Assembly (NCBI GenBank): GCA_005793295.1
Contig: SXSX01000151.1
Location: 1-11,448 of the forward strand
Direction: 5' to 3'
Source: Burkholderiales bacterium
Lineage (GTDB): Bacteria > Pseudomonadota > Gammaproteobacteria > Burkholderiales > Burkholderiaceae_C
Length of the DNA stretch: 11,448 nt
The notes under the pieces are model-generated. The model saw nothing but the letters and a program-made list of their open reading frames with translations, was not told the origin of the DNA and searched no databases. The translations under genes and the position numbers were made by a program. Every line of letters starts with the position of its first letter. The first letter of the stretch is position 1. Positions 1 through 7,088 of this stretch are shown here, in pieces.

Positions 1-402
1 CGCGACTGGCTGTATGTGAAAGACCATTGCAGTGCCATTCGGCAGGTTCTTGCCAAAGGCCGATTGGGCGAAACCTACAACATTGGAGGTTGGAACGAAA
101 AACCCAACATTGAAATTGTGCATACGGTATGTGCACTGCTCGATGAACTTCGCCCGAGGACGGACGGTAAGCCCTATAAAGAACAAATTTCCTATGTGAC
201 GGATCGACCGGGTCACGATAAACGCTATGCCATCGATGCCAGTAAGATCAAAAATGAACTCGGGTGGGCGCCAGCGGAAACTTTCGAGACTGGAATTCGT
301 AAAACGGTGCAGTGGTATCTTGACCATGCCCTTTGGGTTTCCCAGGTGCAAAGCGGAGCGTACCGCGAATGGGTCGATCAACATTACGGCCAATCGCCAT
401 GA
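1..402 (+). CDS. rfbB: dTDP-glucose 4,6-dehydratase, 3' end only
   Basis: This is the C-terminal 133 residues of RfbB/RmlB, the NAD-dependent enzyme that converts dTDP-glucose to dTDP-4-keto-6-deoxyglucose, step two of dTDP-L-rhamnose synthesis in the cytoplasm. The reading frame is open from base 1; the gene starts outside the window. Visible family motifs are RDWLYVKDH at the very start (the usual RDW-x-YV-x-DH block), GETYNIGG at about residues 23-30, DRPGHDKRYAID at about 68-79 and LGWAP near residue 89. The enzyme is normally about 350 residues, so roughly the last third is present. The stop codon (TGA, 400-402) overlaps the rfbD start (ATG, 399-401), so translation of the two is probably coupled. 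The neighbouring rfbDAC genes confirm the pathway. The paralogue rffG, of the enterobacterial common antigen pathway, is a formal alternative, but the operon makes it unlikely. Confidence 0.95.
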   Translation, partial: RDWLYVKDHCSAIRQVLAKGRLGETYNIGGWNEKPNIEIVHTVCALLDELRPRTDGKPYKEQISYVTDRPGHDKRYAIDASKIKNELGWAPAETFETGIRKTVQWYLDHALWVSQVQSGAYREWVDQHYGQSP

Positions 403-1313
403 AAATTCTGCTATTGGGTCGCAACGGCCAAGTCGGCTGGGAGCTACAGCGCAGCCTGTCGACTTTGGGCGAAGTAGTCGCTCTTGCAAGCGACTCCCAT
501 CACAACCCAGAAGGATTGTGTGGCGACCTCAGCGACCTCGACGGATTGGCTGAAACAGTTCGCCGGGTTGCACCCAAGGTCATCGTAAACGCCGCCGCCT
601 ACACCGCCGTGGATCGGGCTGAAACGCAAGCCGAATTGGCGCACACCGTCAACGCCAAAGCGCCCGCTTTACTGGCGGATGAAGCCAAGCAGTTGGATGC
701 TTGGCTAATCTATTACTCCACCGACTATGTGTTCAATGGGAGGGGGTCAGCGCCCTGGCTTGAAGACGATGCGACAGGACCTTTGAGCACCTACGGACGC
801 ACCAAGCTTGAAGGCGAGAAAGCCGTTGCCACCTGGGCCAAACATCTCATTTTTCGCACCAGTTGGGTGTACTCCGCACGGGGCGGCAACTTTGTGAAAA
901 CCATGCTGCGTTTAGCCAGCGAAAGGGAGCAGTTCCAAGTCATTGATGACCAATGGGGCGCTCCGACTTCGGCTGAGCTCTTGGCTGATGTCACGGCTAC
1001 TGCACTGCGTGCCTGCATGGGACAACCGGATCTTGCTGGTTTGTACCATTGCGCCGCCAGCGGTGAGACGAATTGGAATGCGTATGCGCGGTTTGTGGTT
1101 GCGCAAGCGAGCGCTTTAGGCGCTTCACTCAAAGCCACCTCCAGCAGCATTGACGCTATCCCTTCGGCCCAATACCCCACAGCAGCGGCACGCCCTTTGA
1201 ACTCTCGGCTCAATTCGGATCGACTGCAATCCACTTTTTCACTACACTTACCACCGTGGCAGCAGGGCGTTGCACGCATGCTGCAAGAAGTACTAGGGGA
1301 GCAGAAAAAATGA
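399..1313 (+). CDS. rfbD: dTDP-4-dehydrorhamnose reductase
   Basis: RfbD/RmlD is the NAD(P)H-dependent short-chain dehydrogenase that makes dTDP-L-rhamnose, the last step of the pathway. The 304-residue product matches the usual family length of about 300. The start chosen is the ATG at 399, which puts the Rossmann glycine motif GRNGQVG at residues 7-13; the upstream in-frame extension overlaps rfbB and resembles nothing. Further signatures are NAAAYTAVD at 64-72, STDYVF at 107-112 and YGRTK at 132-136, giving the catalytic Thr108-Tyr132-Lys136 set, then FRTSWVY at 152-158 and DQWGAPT at 184-190. I see no clear Shine-Dalgarno sequence; the 4-base ATGA overlap with rfbB suggests re-initiation by the same ribosome. 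The 3' end overlaps rfbA in the same way. No truncation or missing catalytic residue is visible. Confidence 0.96.
   Translation: MKILLLGRNGQVGWELQRSLSTLGEVVALASDSHHNPEGLCGDLSDLDGLAETVRRVAPKVIVNAAAYTAVDRAETQAELAHTVNAKAPALLADEAKQLDAWLIYYSTDYVFNGRGSAPWLEDDATGPLSTYGRTKLEGEKAVATWAKHLIFRTSWVYSARGGNFVKTMLRLASEREQFQVIDDQWGAPTSAELLADVTATALRACMGQPDLAGLYHCAASGETNWNAYARFVVAQASALGASLKATSSSIDAIPSAQYPTAAARPLNSRLNSDRLQSTFSLHLPPWQQGVARMLQEVLGEQKK
1295..1301 (+). promoter_or_regulatory. Ribosome binding site of rfbA
   Basis: A strong purine-rich AGGGGAG lies 8 bases before the ATG at 1310, inside the end of rfbD. It fixes the rfbA start at 1310 rather than at in-frame upstream codons such as that at 1256, and gives rfbA its own initiation signal besides the ATGA overlap. 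Confidence 0.7.
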
Positions 1314-2209
1314 CATCGCAATTTACGGTTGAGCGCAAAGGGATTGTGCTGGCTGGCGGCTCAGGTACGCGTTTGTACCCCGCCACCCAAGTGGTCAGCA
1401 AGCAGCTCTTGCCAATTTACGACAAGCCCATGATTTATTACCCGCTGAGCACCTTGCTGCTTGCGGGGATCCGCGACATTCTCATTATTTCAACACCCCA
1501 AGATACTCCGCGTTTTGAGCAGTTGCTCGGCGACGGAAGCCAATGGGGGTTAGATCTCAGCTATGCCGTTCAACCCAGTCCCGATGGGTTGGCGCAGGCT
1601 TTTTTGATTGGAGAAAAATTTCTGAATGGCGCTCCCAGCGCACTCGTTTTGGGAGACAACATATTTTACGGACATGACTTTGCCACCCTGCTGCAGTCCG
1701 CTCGGGAACAGACTCAAGGCGCGACTGTGTTCGCCTATGCGGTTCAAGACCCCGAGCGGTATGGTGTTGTCGAATTCAATACCGCTGGCAAAGCTATCAG
1801 TTTGGAAGAAAAGCCACCGCATCCGAAATCACGCTATGCCGTGACAGGCCTCTATTTTTACGATACGCAAGTCGTAGAACTGGCTAAAAAAATTCAACCC
1901 TCCGCTCGCGGCGAATTGGAAATCACCGATCTCAACCGGCTGTACCTTGAACAAGGAACGCTCGATGTACAAACCATGGGCCGAGGCTACGCTTGGCTTG
2001 ACACGGGCACCCACGAGTCGATGCTAGAAGCGAGCCAATTCATTCACACCATCGAAAATCGCCAAGGTTTGAAAGTCGCGGCACCCGAAGAAATCGTATG
2101 GCGTCATGGTTGGATTGACAACGCCCAACTTGAAGCGCTCGCCAAACCACTTGCCAAATCGGGATACGGACAATATCTGCTGCGCTTGCTCACCGAGAAG
2201 GTTTACTGA
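1310..2209 (+). CDS. rfbA: Glucose-1-phosphate thymidylyltransferase
   Basis: RfbA/RmlA joins glucose-1-phosphate and dTTP to give dTDP-glucose and pyrophosphate, the first and normally feedback-controlled step of dTDP-rhamnose synthesis. The 299-residue product is of normal length. The nucleotide-binding loop GGSGTRLYP is at residues 16-24, followed by KQLLPIYDKPM at 31-41, which carries the catalytic lysine region. LGDNIFYG at 114-121 holds the metal-binding aspartate (Asp116), EEKP is at 166-169, GELEITDLN at 201-209 binds the sugar phosphate, and WLDTGT is at 229-234. The gene begins with a 4-base overlap on rfbD and ends with TGATG shared with rfbC. The N-terminus is about eight residues longer than in enterobacterial homologues (GIVLAGG begins at residue 11). 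I see nothing abnormal. RffH, the enterobacterial common antigen paralogue, is excluded only by context. Confidence 0.97.
   Translation: MTSQFTVERKGIVLAGGSGTRLYPATQVVSKQLLPIYDKPMIYYPLSTLLLAGIRDILIISTPQDTPRFEQLLGDGSQWGLDLSYAVQPSPDGLAQAFLIGEKFLNGAPSALVLGDNIFYGHDFATLLQSAREQTQGATVFAYAVQDPERYGVVEFNTAGKAISLEEKPPHPKSRYAVTGLYFYDTQVVELAKKIQPSARGELEITDLNRLYLEQGTLDVQTMGRGYAWLDTGTHESMLEASQFIHTIENRQGLKVAAPEEIVWRHGWIDNAQLEALAKPLAKSGYGQYLLRLLTEKVY
2195..2201 (+). promoter_or_regulatory. Ribosome binding site of rfbC
   Basis: GAGAAGG sits 7 bases before the rfbC ATG at 2209 and lies within the last codons of rfbA. The spacing is good and supports the start that overlaps the rfbA stop by one base. Confidence 0.6.
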
Positions 2210-2736
2210 TGAAGGTGACTGCGACCGCTATTGCCGATGTCCTTGTGCTTGAACCAAAGATCTTTGGTGATGACCGCGGGTTTTTCTTCGAAAGTTTCAA
2301 CGCCCGCGTTTTCGCCCAAGCCACAGGCTTGAACGTGACCTTTGTCCAAGATAACCACTCGAAGTCTGCCCGCCATGTTTTGCGCGGACTGCATTACCAA
2401 ACCCAGCAAGCGCAGGGCAAGTTGGTGCGGGTGGTGTCTGGTGAGGTATTTGATGTCGTTGTCGATGTTCGCCCAGAATCCCCAACCTATGGAAAATGGA
2501 TAGGAGAAATTTTGTCTGCTCAGAACCACCGCCAAATGTGGGTGCCTCCAGGCTTGGCCCATGGCTTCTTGGTGCTTTCAGAAACCGCCGAATTTCTATA
2601 TAAAACGACAGACTACTACGCACCAGAGTTCGAAAGGTGTATTGCTTGGAATGACAAAAAGCTCAATATCGATTGGCCCTTAAGCGGAGCGATGCCATCG
2701 CTTTCAGCGAAGGACGCCCTAGGACACGCCTTTTAG
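2209..2736 (+). CDS. rfbC: dTDP-4-dehydrorhamnose 3,5-epimerase
   Basis: RfbC/RmlC is a cupin-fold dimeric enzyme that epimerises C3 and C5 of dTDP-4-keto-6-deoxyglucose, step three of the rhamnose pathway. The product has 175 residues, the usual family length being about 180. Recognisable blocks are FGDDRGFFFESF at residues 19-30, QDNHS at 47-51, LRGLHYQ at 58-64 with the catalytic His62, WVPPGLAHGF at 111-120 and YKTTDYY at 131-137. By comparison with the Salmonella enzyme, Tyr131 and Asp169 should complete the active site, but that alignment is from memory. The stop codon is 4 bases before the first start codon of pilB. No terminator-like hairpin follows, which is unusual for the last gene of a sugar operon. 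Confidence 0.96.
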   Translation: MKVTATAIADVLVLEPKIFGDDRGFFFESFNARVFAQATGLNVTFVQDNHSKSARHVLRGLHYQTQQAQGKLVRVVSGEVFDVVVDVRPESPTYGKWIGEILSAQNHRQMWVPPGLAHGFLVLSETAEFLYKTTDYYAPEFERCIAWNDKKLNIDWPLSGAMPSLSAKDALGHAF

Positions 2737-2740
2737 ATTT

Positions 2741-4444
2741 ATGCAAGCGCTTGGTTCCATCTCCAAGACGCATCTCTCAGGCACCATGCCTGCTGTCATT
2801 CACGCTTTGGTTTCCGCTGGGCTCATCACTTTGGACCAAGCCCAAGCCCTTTGGCAACAAGCAAAAACCAACAGTACCCAATTTATTACGGCGCTGATTG
2901 ATTCGGGTGTAGTTACCTCATCTGCTCTGGCGCAAACCGTATCCAAAGCTTTTGCAACGCCCTTCTTTGATCTCGCTACCCTTGATCGCACAGCGCTTCC
3001 CACAGGGCTGATCGATGAAAAGATTTGTCTGGATCACCATCTCATTGTTTTAGGCAGCAAAAATAACCGTATAAGGATTGCCACCGCAGACCCCTCGAAC
3101 AAAGAAGCATCCGAGGCGCTTAAGCGTTTGGCTCCACTGGACTTTGAATGGGTTGTGGTCGAGTTCGATCGACTTCGCCAATGGCTTACTGCAACTGCAC
3201 GCAGCGAAAATCTGGCCCATGCGCTTGATTGGGATCGTTTCAATTTCGAATCGCTATCGGAACAAGCCGCTACCACGCAGGACGTCCCTGTGGTTCAGTT
3301 TTTAGAAAAATTGCTGGCCCACGCCGTTGACTTGAGGGCGTCCGACGTTCATCTTGAGCCTTATGAAAAAACCTACCGCGTCAGGTTTCGGGTGGATGGA
3401 GAACTCAGAGAAATCGCTTCTCCTCCATTGCATCTGAAGGAAAATTTAGCCTCTCGGATCAAAGTTTTAGCCCGAATTGATATTGCCGAAAAGCGCATTC
3501 CACAAGACGGCCGAATGAAGCTGAGTTTCCCCATTTTTGGGGCCATCGATTTTCGGGTGAGCAGCTTGCCTACGCTTTTTGGTGAAAAAATTGTGATCCG
3601 GATTTTGGATTCAAGCCATGTGCGAATGGGTATAGATGCATTGGGCTATGAAGAAGACGATAAAGAACGACTCTTTGCTGCCATACGCCGTCCCTTTGGA
3701 ATGATTCTGGCAACGGGGCCCACTGGGTCAGGAAAGACAGTGTCGCTTTACGCATGCTTAGACCTCCTCAACCAAGCCGGGGTCAACATCATTACGGTAG
3801 AGGACCCTTCAGAAATTCATTTCGCAGGAATCAACCAGGTCAATGTTAATGAGAAGGCTGGTTTGACCTTTGCCACCGCCTTGCGGTCTTTTTTGCGCCA
3901 AGATCCAGACATCATCATGGTGGGTGAAATTCGTGATTTAGAAACAGCTGACATCGCAGTGAAGGCAGCCCAAACCGGGCATTTGCTTTTATCGACCTTG
4001 CATACCAATGACGCGCCTTCTGCGATTACGCGATTGCGCAATATGGGCGTGGCCTCTTTCAATATTGCTTCAAGCGTAGCGTTGATTACAGCCCAGCGCT
4101 TGGTTCGCTGCTTATGCAAGCATTGCAAAATTCCAGCGCATATTTCGTCAAAAATATTACTTGATGCCGGGTTTCATGCCAGTGATTTGGATGCCTCATG
4201 GCAGCCCTATCAGGCTGTTGGGTGCTCTCAGTGCCACAAGGGCTATAAAGGACGCATGGGAATTTTTCAGGTGATGCCCGTCAGCGAGGCCATTCAACGA
4301 ATCATCCTGAGAGACGGTTCCGTTATCGAAATCGCCCATCAAGCGCAGCTGGAAGGCGTTCGTTCTTTAAGACAGTCTGGTTTGCTGAAAGTCAAACTTG
4401 GCCTCACTTCAATAACAGAAGTGTTGGCTGTTACGAACGCCTAG
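2741..4444 (+). CDS. pilB: Type IV pilus extension ATPase PilB (GspE/PulE family)
   Basis: PilB is the hexameric cytoplasmic ATPase that powers type IV pilus assembly. The 567-residue product has the usual PilB length. Residues 15-150 look like the N-terminal MshEN/GspE-N domain, ending in a short linker. The ATPase core follows, with RASDVHLEP at about 199-207, RIKVLARIDIAEKRIPQDGR at 239-258 and Walker A GPTGSGKT at 326-333. The Asp box is VEDPSEI (353-359), where relatives have V, I or A in place of Ser356. Walker B is IIMVGEIRD (391-399) and the His box TGHLLLSTLHTNDA (412-425). A zinc tetracysteine is formed from Cys459, Cys462, Cys495 and Cys498, with an extra Cys457. The start is uncertain: neither ATG 2741 nor ATG 2786 has a good ribosome site. 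The following pilC and pilD argue for a pilus; a type II secretion GspE is less likely, as no other gsp genes are present. Confidence 0.94.
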   Translation: MQALGSISKTHLSGTMPAVIHALVSAGLITLDQAQALWQQAKTNSTQFITALIDSGVVTSSALAQTVSKAFATPFFDLATLDRTALPTGLIDEKICLDHHLIVLGSKNNRIRIATADPSNKEASEALKRLAPLDFEWVVVEFDRLRQWLTATARSENLAHALDWDRFNFESLSEQAATTQDVPVVQFLEKLLAHAVDLRASDVHLEPYEKTYRVRFRVDGELREIASPPLHLKENLASRIKVLARIDIAEKRIPQDGRMKLSFPIFGAIDFRVSSLPTLFGEKIVIRILDSSHVRMGIDALGYEEDDKERLFAAIRRPFGMILATGPTGSGKTVSLYACLDLLNQAGVNIITVEDPSEIHFAGINQVNVNEKAGLTFATALRSFLRQDPDIIMVGEIRDLETADIAVKAAQTGHLLLSTLHTNDAPSAITRLRNMGVASFNIASSVALITAQRLVRCLCKHCKIPAHISSKILLDAGFHASDLDASWQPYQAVGCSQCHKGYKGRMGIFQVMPVSEAIQRIILRDGSVIEIAHQAQLEGVRSLRQSGLLKVKLGLTSITEVLAVTNA

Positions 4445-4452
4445 TCAACCCC

Positions 4453-5646
4453 ATGGAACACGCGTTATTTGAATGGGTAGGTAAAGATCGCAACGGCGAA
4501 GTGGCCCGAGGCCAAACCCGCGCTCCGGATGCCGCCCAAGTCAAGGCGCTCTTGCATCGCCAAGGAATTGCCCCCTCCCGCATTCAAGAAAAAGGACCGC
4601 AACGCCTTGGTGCCATCAAAGGCAAAGAAGTCGCAGAGTTCACACGCCAACTTGCCACACTTTTTAAGGCTGGCGTGCCGGTGATTCAAGCCTTTGGCAT
4701 TGCCGCGCACGGACATGCCAACCCGAACATGCGCGAAATGCTCGGAAACATCCGTGTTGACGTGGAAACGGGGTCATCTATGAGCGCCGCTTTTCGTAAA
4801 TACCCCAAGTGTTTTGATACCCTGTATTGCAACGTCATCTTTGCAGGCGAAGTAGCTGGAATTCTGGACGAGTTGCTAGACCGCTTGGCAACCCATATGG
4901 AAAAAACGCAAGCGCTTCAATCCAAAATGCGCTCGGCATTCTTATACCCCTGCAGCATTTTGATCGTCGCTTTGGGTGTCTTGTCGGTCATGATGGTCTG
5001 GGTCATTCCGTCGTTCAAAACTGTTTTCTCCTCTTTTGGAAGTGACTTACCCACAACGACTTTATGGGTGATTGCAGTCAGTGATTTTTTTATTCGCAAC
5101 GGTCTTTTCGTTCTTGCCATGGGTTGCGTGGCAATTTATTCCGTCGCCTGGTTTTGTCGCTCCAATGCGAATTTTCGCGCCGTGATGGACGGACTTATGC
5201 TGCGTTTGCCGATTTTTGGTTCACTCCTTCAAGAGTCATGTACCGCACGATGGACGCGAACTTTATCGACCATGCTCCAGGCCGGCGTCCCGATGGTGGA
5301 ATCGCTTGACTGCGTTGGTGGCGCCTGCGGCAACCAGGTGTATGCTTTACGCACAGTGAAAATCAAACAACACGTATCAAGCGGCATGAGCCTAAGCGAA
5401 GCGATGGCCCAGTCCCGTATATTTGCACCTATGGTCGTCCAAATGTGTGCTGTTGGCGAAGACTCTGGTTCTTTAGACCACATGCTAAGCAAGGTTGCGG
5501 ACTATTTCGAGACGCAGGTCGACCACCAAGTTGCAGGCTTATCGAGTTTGATAGAACCCATCGTTATTGTGGTTTTAGGAATACTCATTGGTTCCATCGT
5601 TGTCGCCATGTACCTGCCTATATTTAGCATGGGAAAAATCATCTAA
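4453..5646 (+). CDS. pilC: Type IV pilus inner-membrane platform protein PilC
   Basis: PilC is the polytopic inner-membrane protein on which PilB acts to add pilin subunits. The product is 397 residues, the family being about 400. It opens with LFEWVGKDRNGEVARG (5-20), the typical PilC/GspF beginning. Two T2SSF domains follow: the first at about 62-185 with FTRQLATLFKAGVP (63-76) and FAGEVAGILDELL (130-142), the second at about 265-390 with WTRTLSTMLQAGVP (267-280) and GEDSGSLDHML (335-345). Three hydrophobic stretches at about 165-187, 214-234 and 366-390 fit the known three-helix topology. The gene starts 8 bases after pilB with no clear ribosome site, and its stop overlaps the pilD start as TAATG. 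It could be mistaken for GspF of type II secretion, but the pilB/pilD context favours a pilus. Confidence 0.94.
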   Translation: MEHALFEWVGKDRNGEVARGQTRAPDAAQVKALLHRQGIAPSRIQEKGPQRLGAIKGKEVAEFTRQLATLFKAGVPVIQAFGIAAHGHANPNMREMLGNIRVDVETGSSMSAAFRKYPKCFDTLYCNVIFAGEVAGILDELLDRLATHMEKTQALQSKMRSAFLYPCSILIVALGVLSVMMVWVIPSFKTVFSSFGSDLPTTTLWVIAVSDFFIRNGLFVLAMGCVAIYSVAWFCRSNANFRAVMDGLMLRLPIFGSLLQESCTARWTRTLSTMLQAGVPMVESLDCVGGACGNQVYALRTVKIKQHVSSGMSLSEAMAQSRIFAPMVVQMCAVGEDSGSLDHMLSKVADYFETQVDHQVAGLSSLIEPIVIVVLGILIGSIVVAMYLPIFSMGKII

Positions 5647-6458
5647 TGCCGCTTGAATTTTCTTGGCCCCTGGTTAGCCTTGCGGCTGCTTTAGGGCTTG
5701 TGGTCGGTAGTTTTTTGAATGTCCTGATTTACCGCTTGCCTCGCATGCTAGAGCGCGAGTGGGCCCGTGAATCCGCCCTGTACCAGACCACTGAAGTTCC
5801 CCAACATCCTCCATTGAATCTTTTTTTTCCTCGCTCCTACTGCCCGCACTGTGAGGCGCGTATTCGTTGGTATGAAAATATTCCTTTGGTGAGTTTCGTC
5901 GTGTTGCGCGGCAAATGCGCCCACTGCAATCACGCCATTGGCTTTCGCTACCCCGCCATCGAATTCTGTACCGCTGTTATTTTTGCGCTCTGCGCCGTCC
6001 GCTGGGGTTTGACGCCTGCGGACGGCGTGTGGTGTGTATTCAGTTCGGCATTGTTGGTATTGGCCTGCATTGACTGGGACACCCATTTACTACCTGACAG
6101 CATTGTTTTACCTTTGCTATGGCTAGGCCTGTTGAGTGCCAGTTGGGGATGGACCTCGGTTACTTTAGATTCTGCTGTGTGGGGCGCTGCCCTGGGTTAT
6201 TTTTCTTTATGGTTGGTTTTTTGGTGCTTCAAATGGATCACGGGTAAAGAGGGAATGGGTTATGGAGATTTCAAATTATTGGCGTGTTTAGGCGCGTGGT
6301 TTGGGTGGCCCATGCTTTTGCCCATCGTGTTGATGGCCTCTGTCGCAGGTTCCTTGGTCGGTATTGCCTTGAAATTAAGCCATCGACTCGGCCCAGGTGA
6401 GGCCATTCCATTTGGTCCTTTTTTAGTAGGCGCTGGCTTTATCGCGATGGGATTATGA
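5646..6458 (+). CDS. pilD: Prepilin leader peptidase / N-methyltransferase PilD
   Basis: PilD is an inner-membrane aspartic protease that cleaves the leader of type IV prepilins and type II pseudopilins and methylates the new N-terminus. The 270-residue protein begins with a hydrophobic helix containing GLVVGSFLNVLIYRLP (17-32), the family hallmark. The cytoplasmic zinc loop has CPHC at 66-69 and CAHC at 91-94. The two catalytic aspartates lie in CIDWDTHLLPD (141-151; Asp143 or Asp145) and GMGYGDFK (203-210; Asp208). PFGPFLVGAG (255-264) is the conserved tail. About seven or eight hydrophobic segments are visible. A ribosome-site-like GGGAA at 5631-5635 precedes the ATG by 10 bases and lies in the pilC end. 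The stop overlaps the coaE start as ATGA. A run of eight T (5821-5828) lies before the zinc loop. The enzyme may also serve pseudopilins encoded elsewhere. Confidence 0.96.
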   Translation: MPLEFSWPLVSLAAALGLVVGSFLNVLIYRLPRMLEREWARESALYQTTEVPQHPPLNLFFPRSYCPHCEARIRWYENIPLVSFVVLRGKCAHCNHAIGFRYPAIEFCTAVIFALCAVRWGLTPADGVWCVFSSALLVLACIDWDTHLLPDSIVLPLLWLGLLSASWGWTSVTLDSAVWGAALGYFSLWLVFWCFKWITGKEGMGYGDFKLLACLGAWFGWPMLLPIVLMASVAGSLVGIALKLSHRLGPGEAIPFGPFLVGAGFIAMGL

Positions 6459-7066
6459 AAAAACCACCTTTAAGACTCGGCGTGACTGGCGGCATTGGCA
6501 GCGGCAAAAGCAGTGTCGCCCAGATTTTGGCGTCCATGGGGGCTGCCTGTATTGATGCAGATGCGATTTCACGGGCAACGACTGCCAGTGGGGGCCAAGC
6601 GATTCCTGCCATTGAGACAACCTTTGGTTCGGCCATGGTCAATACGCATGGGGCTTTAGAGCGCGAAAGTATGCGGGCATTGGTTTTCAAAGACCCCAGC
6701 GCCAGAGCCAAATTAGAAGCTATTGTTCACCCCTTGGTCGCGGCACAGATAGCCAAAGAAACAGCCTTGGCTTTGGCCCGTGAAGCGCCATGCTTGGTCT
6801 TTGATATCCCCTTGCTGGTCGAGTCACCGCGGTGGAGGAAGGTGTTAGACCGCGTTTTGGTTATTGACTGTAGCCCTCAAACTCAAGTTCAAAGGGTCAT
6901 GCAGCGTAGCGGCCTATCTGAGCTTGAAGTCTCCAACATCATGCAGGCCCAAAGCAGTCGGCTGACTCGGCTGCAAGCCGCGGATTTGGTTCTTTTCAAT
7001 GACGGTACAGATTTTGAGACAATCACGCAAACGCTTGAGGAATTAAGACCTTTCTTCGGGCTATGA
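6455..7066 (+). CDS. coaE: Dephospho-CoA kinase
   Basis: CoaE phosphorylates the ribose 3'-hydroxyl of dephospho-CoA with ATP, the final step of coenzyme A synthesis in the cytoplasm. The 203-residue protein has the normal length. The Walker A loop is GGIGSGKS at residues 12-19. IDADAISR (33-40) is the conserved DAD segment close to the active site, VHPLV (91-95) and DIPLLVES (117-124) belong to the CoA-binding region, and the lid has RVMQRSGLSE (147-156). FNDG (181-184) is the usual end motif. The start codon overlaps the pilD stop by 4 bases; a GGG only 3 bases upstream is too close to be ideal, so coupled initiation is likely. Location directly after pilD is well known from Pseudomonas and other proteobacteria. 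Nothing looks damaged. Confidence 0.97.
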   Translation: MKKPPLRLGVTGGIGSGKSSVAQILASMGAACIDADAISRATTASGGQAIPAIETTFGSAMVNTHGALERESMRALVFKDPSARAKLEAIVHPLVAAQIAKETALALAREAPCLVFDIPLLVESPRWRKVLDRVLVIDCSPQTQVQRVMQRSGLSELEVSNIMQAQSSRLTRLQAADLVLFNDGTDFETITQTLEELRPFFGL

Positions 7067-7076
7067 TTCGCCCACT

Positions 7077-7080
7077 GGAA
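7077..7080 (+). promoter_or_regulatory. Ribosome binding site deciding the zapD start
   Basis: GGAA ends 8 bases before GTG 7089 but only 2 bases before the alternative TTG at 7083. The spacing therefore favours GTG 7089 as the zapD start. Confidence 0.55.
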
Positions 7081-7088
7081 AATTGAAC

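Noticed and set aside
333..398. An N-terminal extension of rfbD by 22 codons.
   Set aside because: It overlaps rfbB coding sequence and would push the Rossmann GxxGxxG motif away from the N-terminus where the family has it.
791..1321. A 176-codon open frame on the - strand, antisense to rfbD and the start of rfbA.
   Set aside because: The rfbD frame on the other strand encodes an intact, motif-complete enzyme. The antisense product shows no recognisable motif and is a side effect of codon use.
5085..5091. Run of seven T inside pilC as a slippage site.
   Set aside because: It encodes ordinary Phe-Phe in a hydrophobic segment, and seven bases is well within chance at this composition.
2741..6458. 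Type II secretion genes (gspE, gspF, gspO) instead of pilus genes.
   Set aside because: The order pilB-pilC-pilD followed by coaE is typical for type IV pili, and no gspC, gspD or gspG-K genes are present here.
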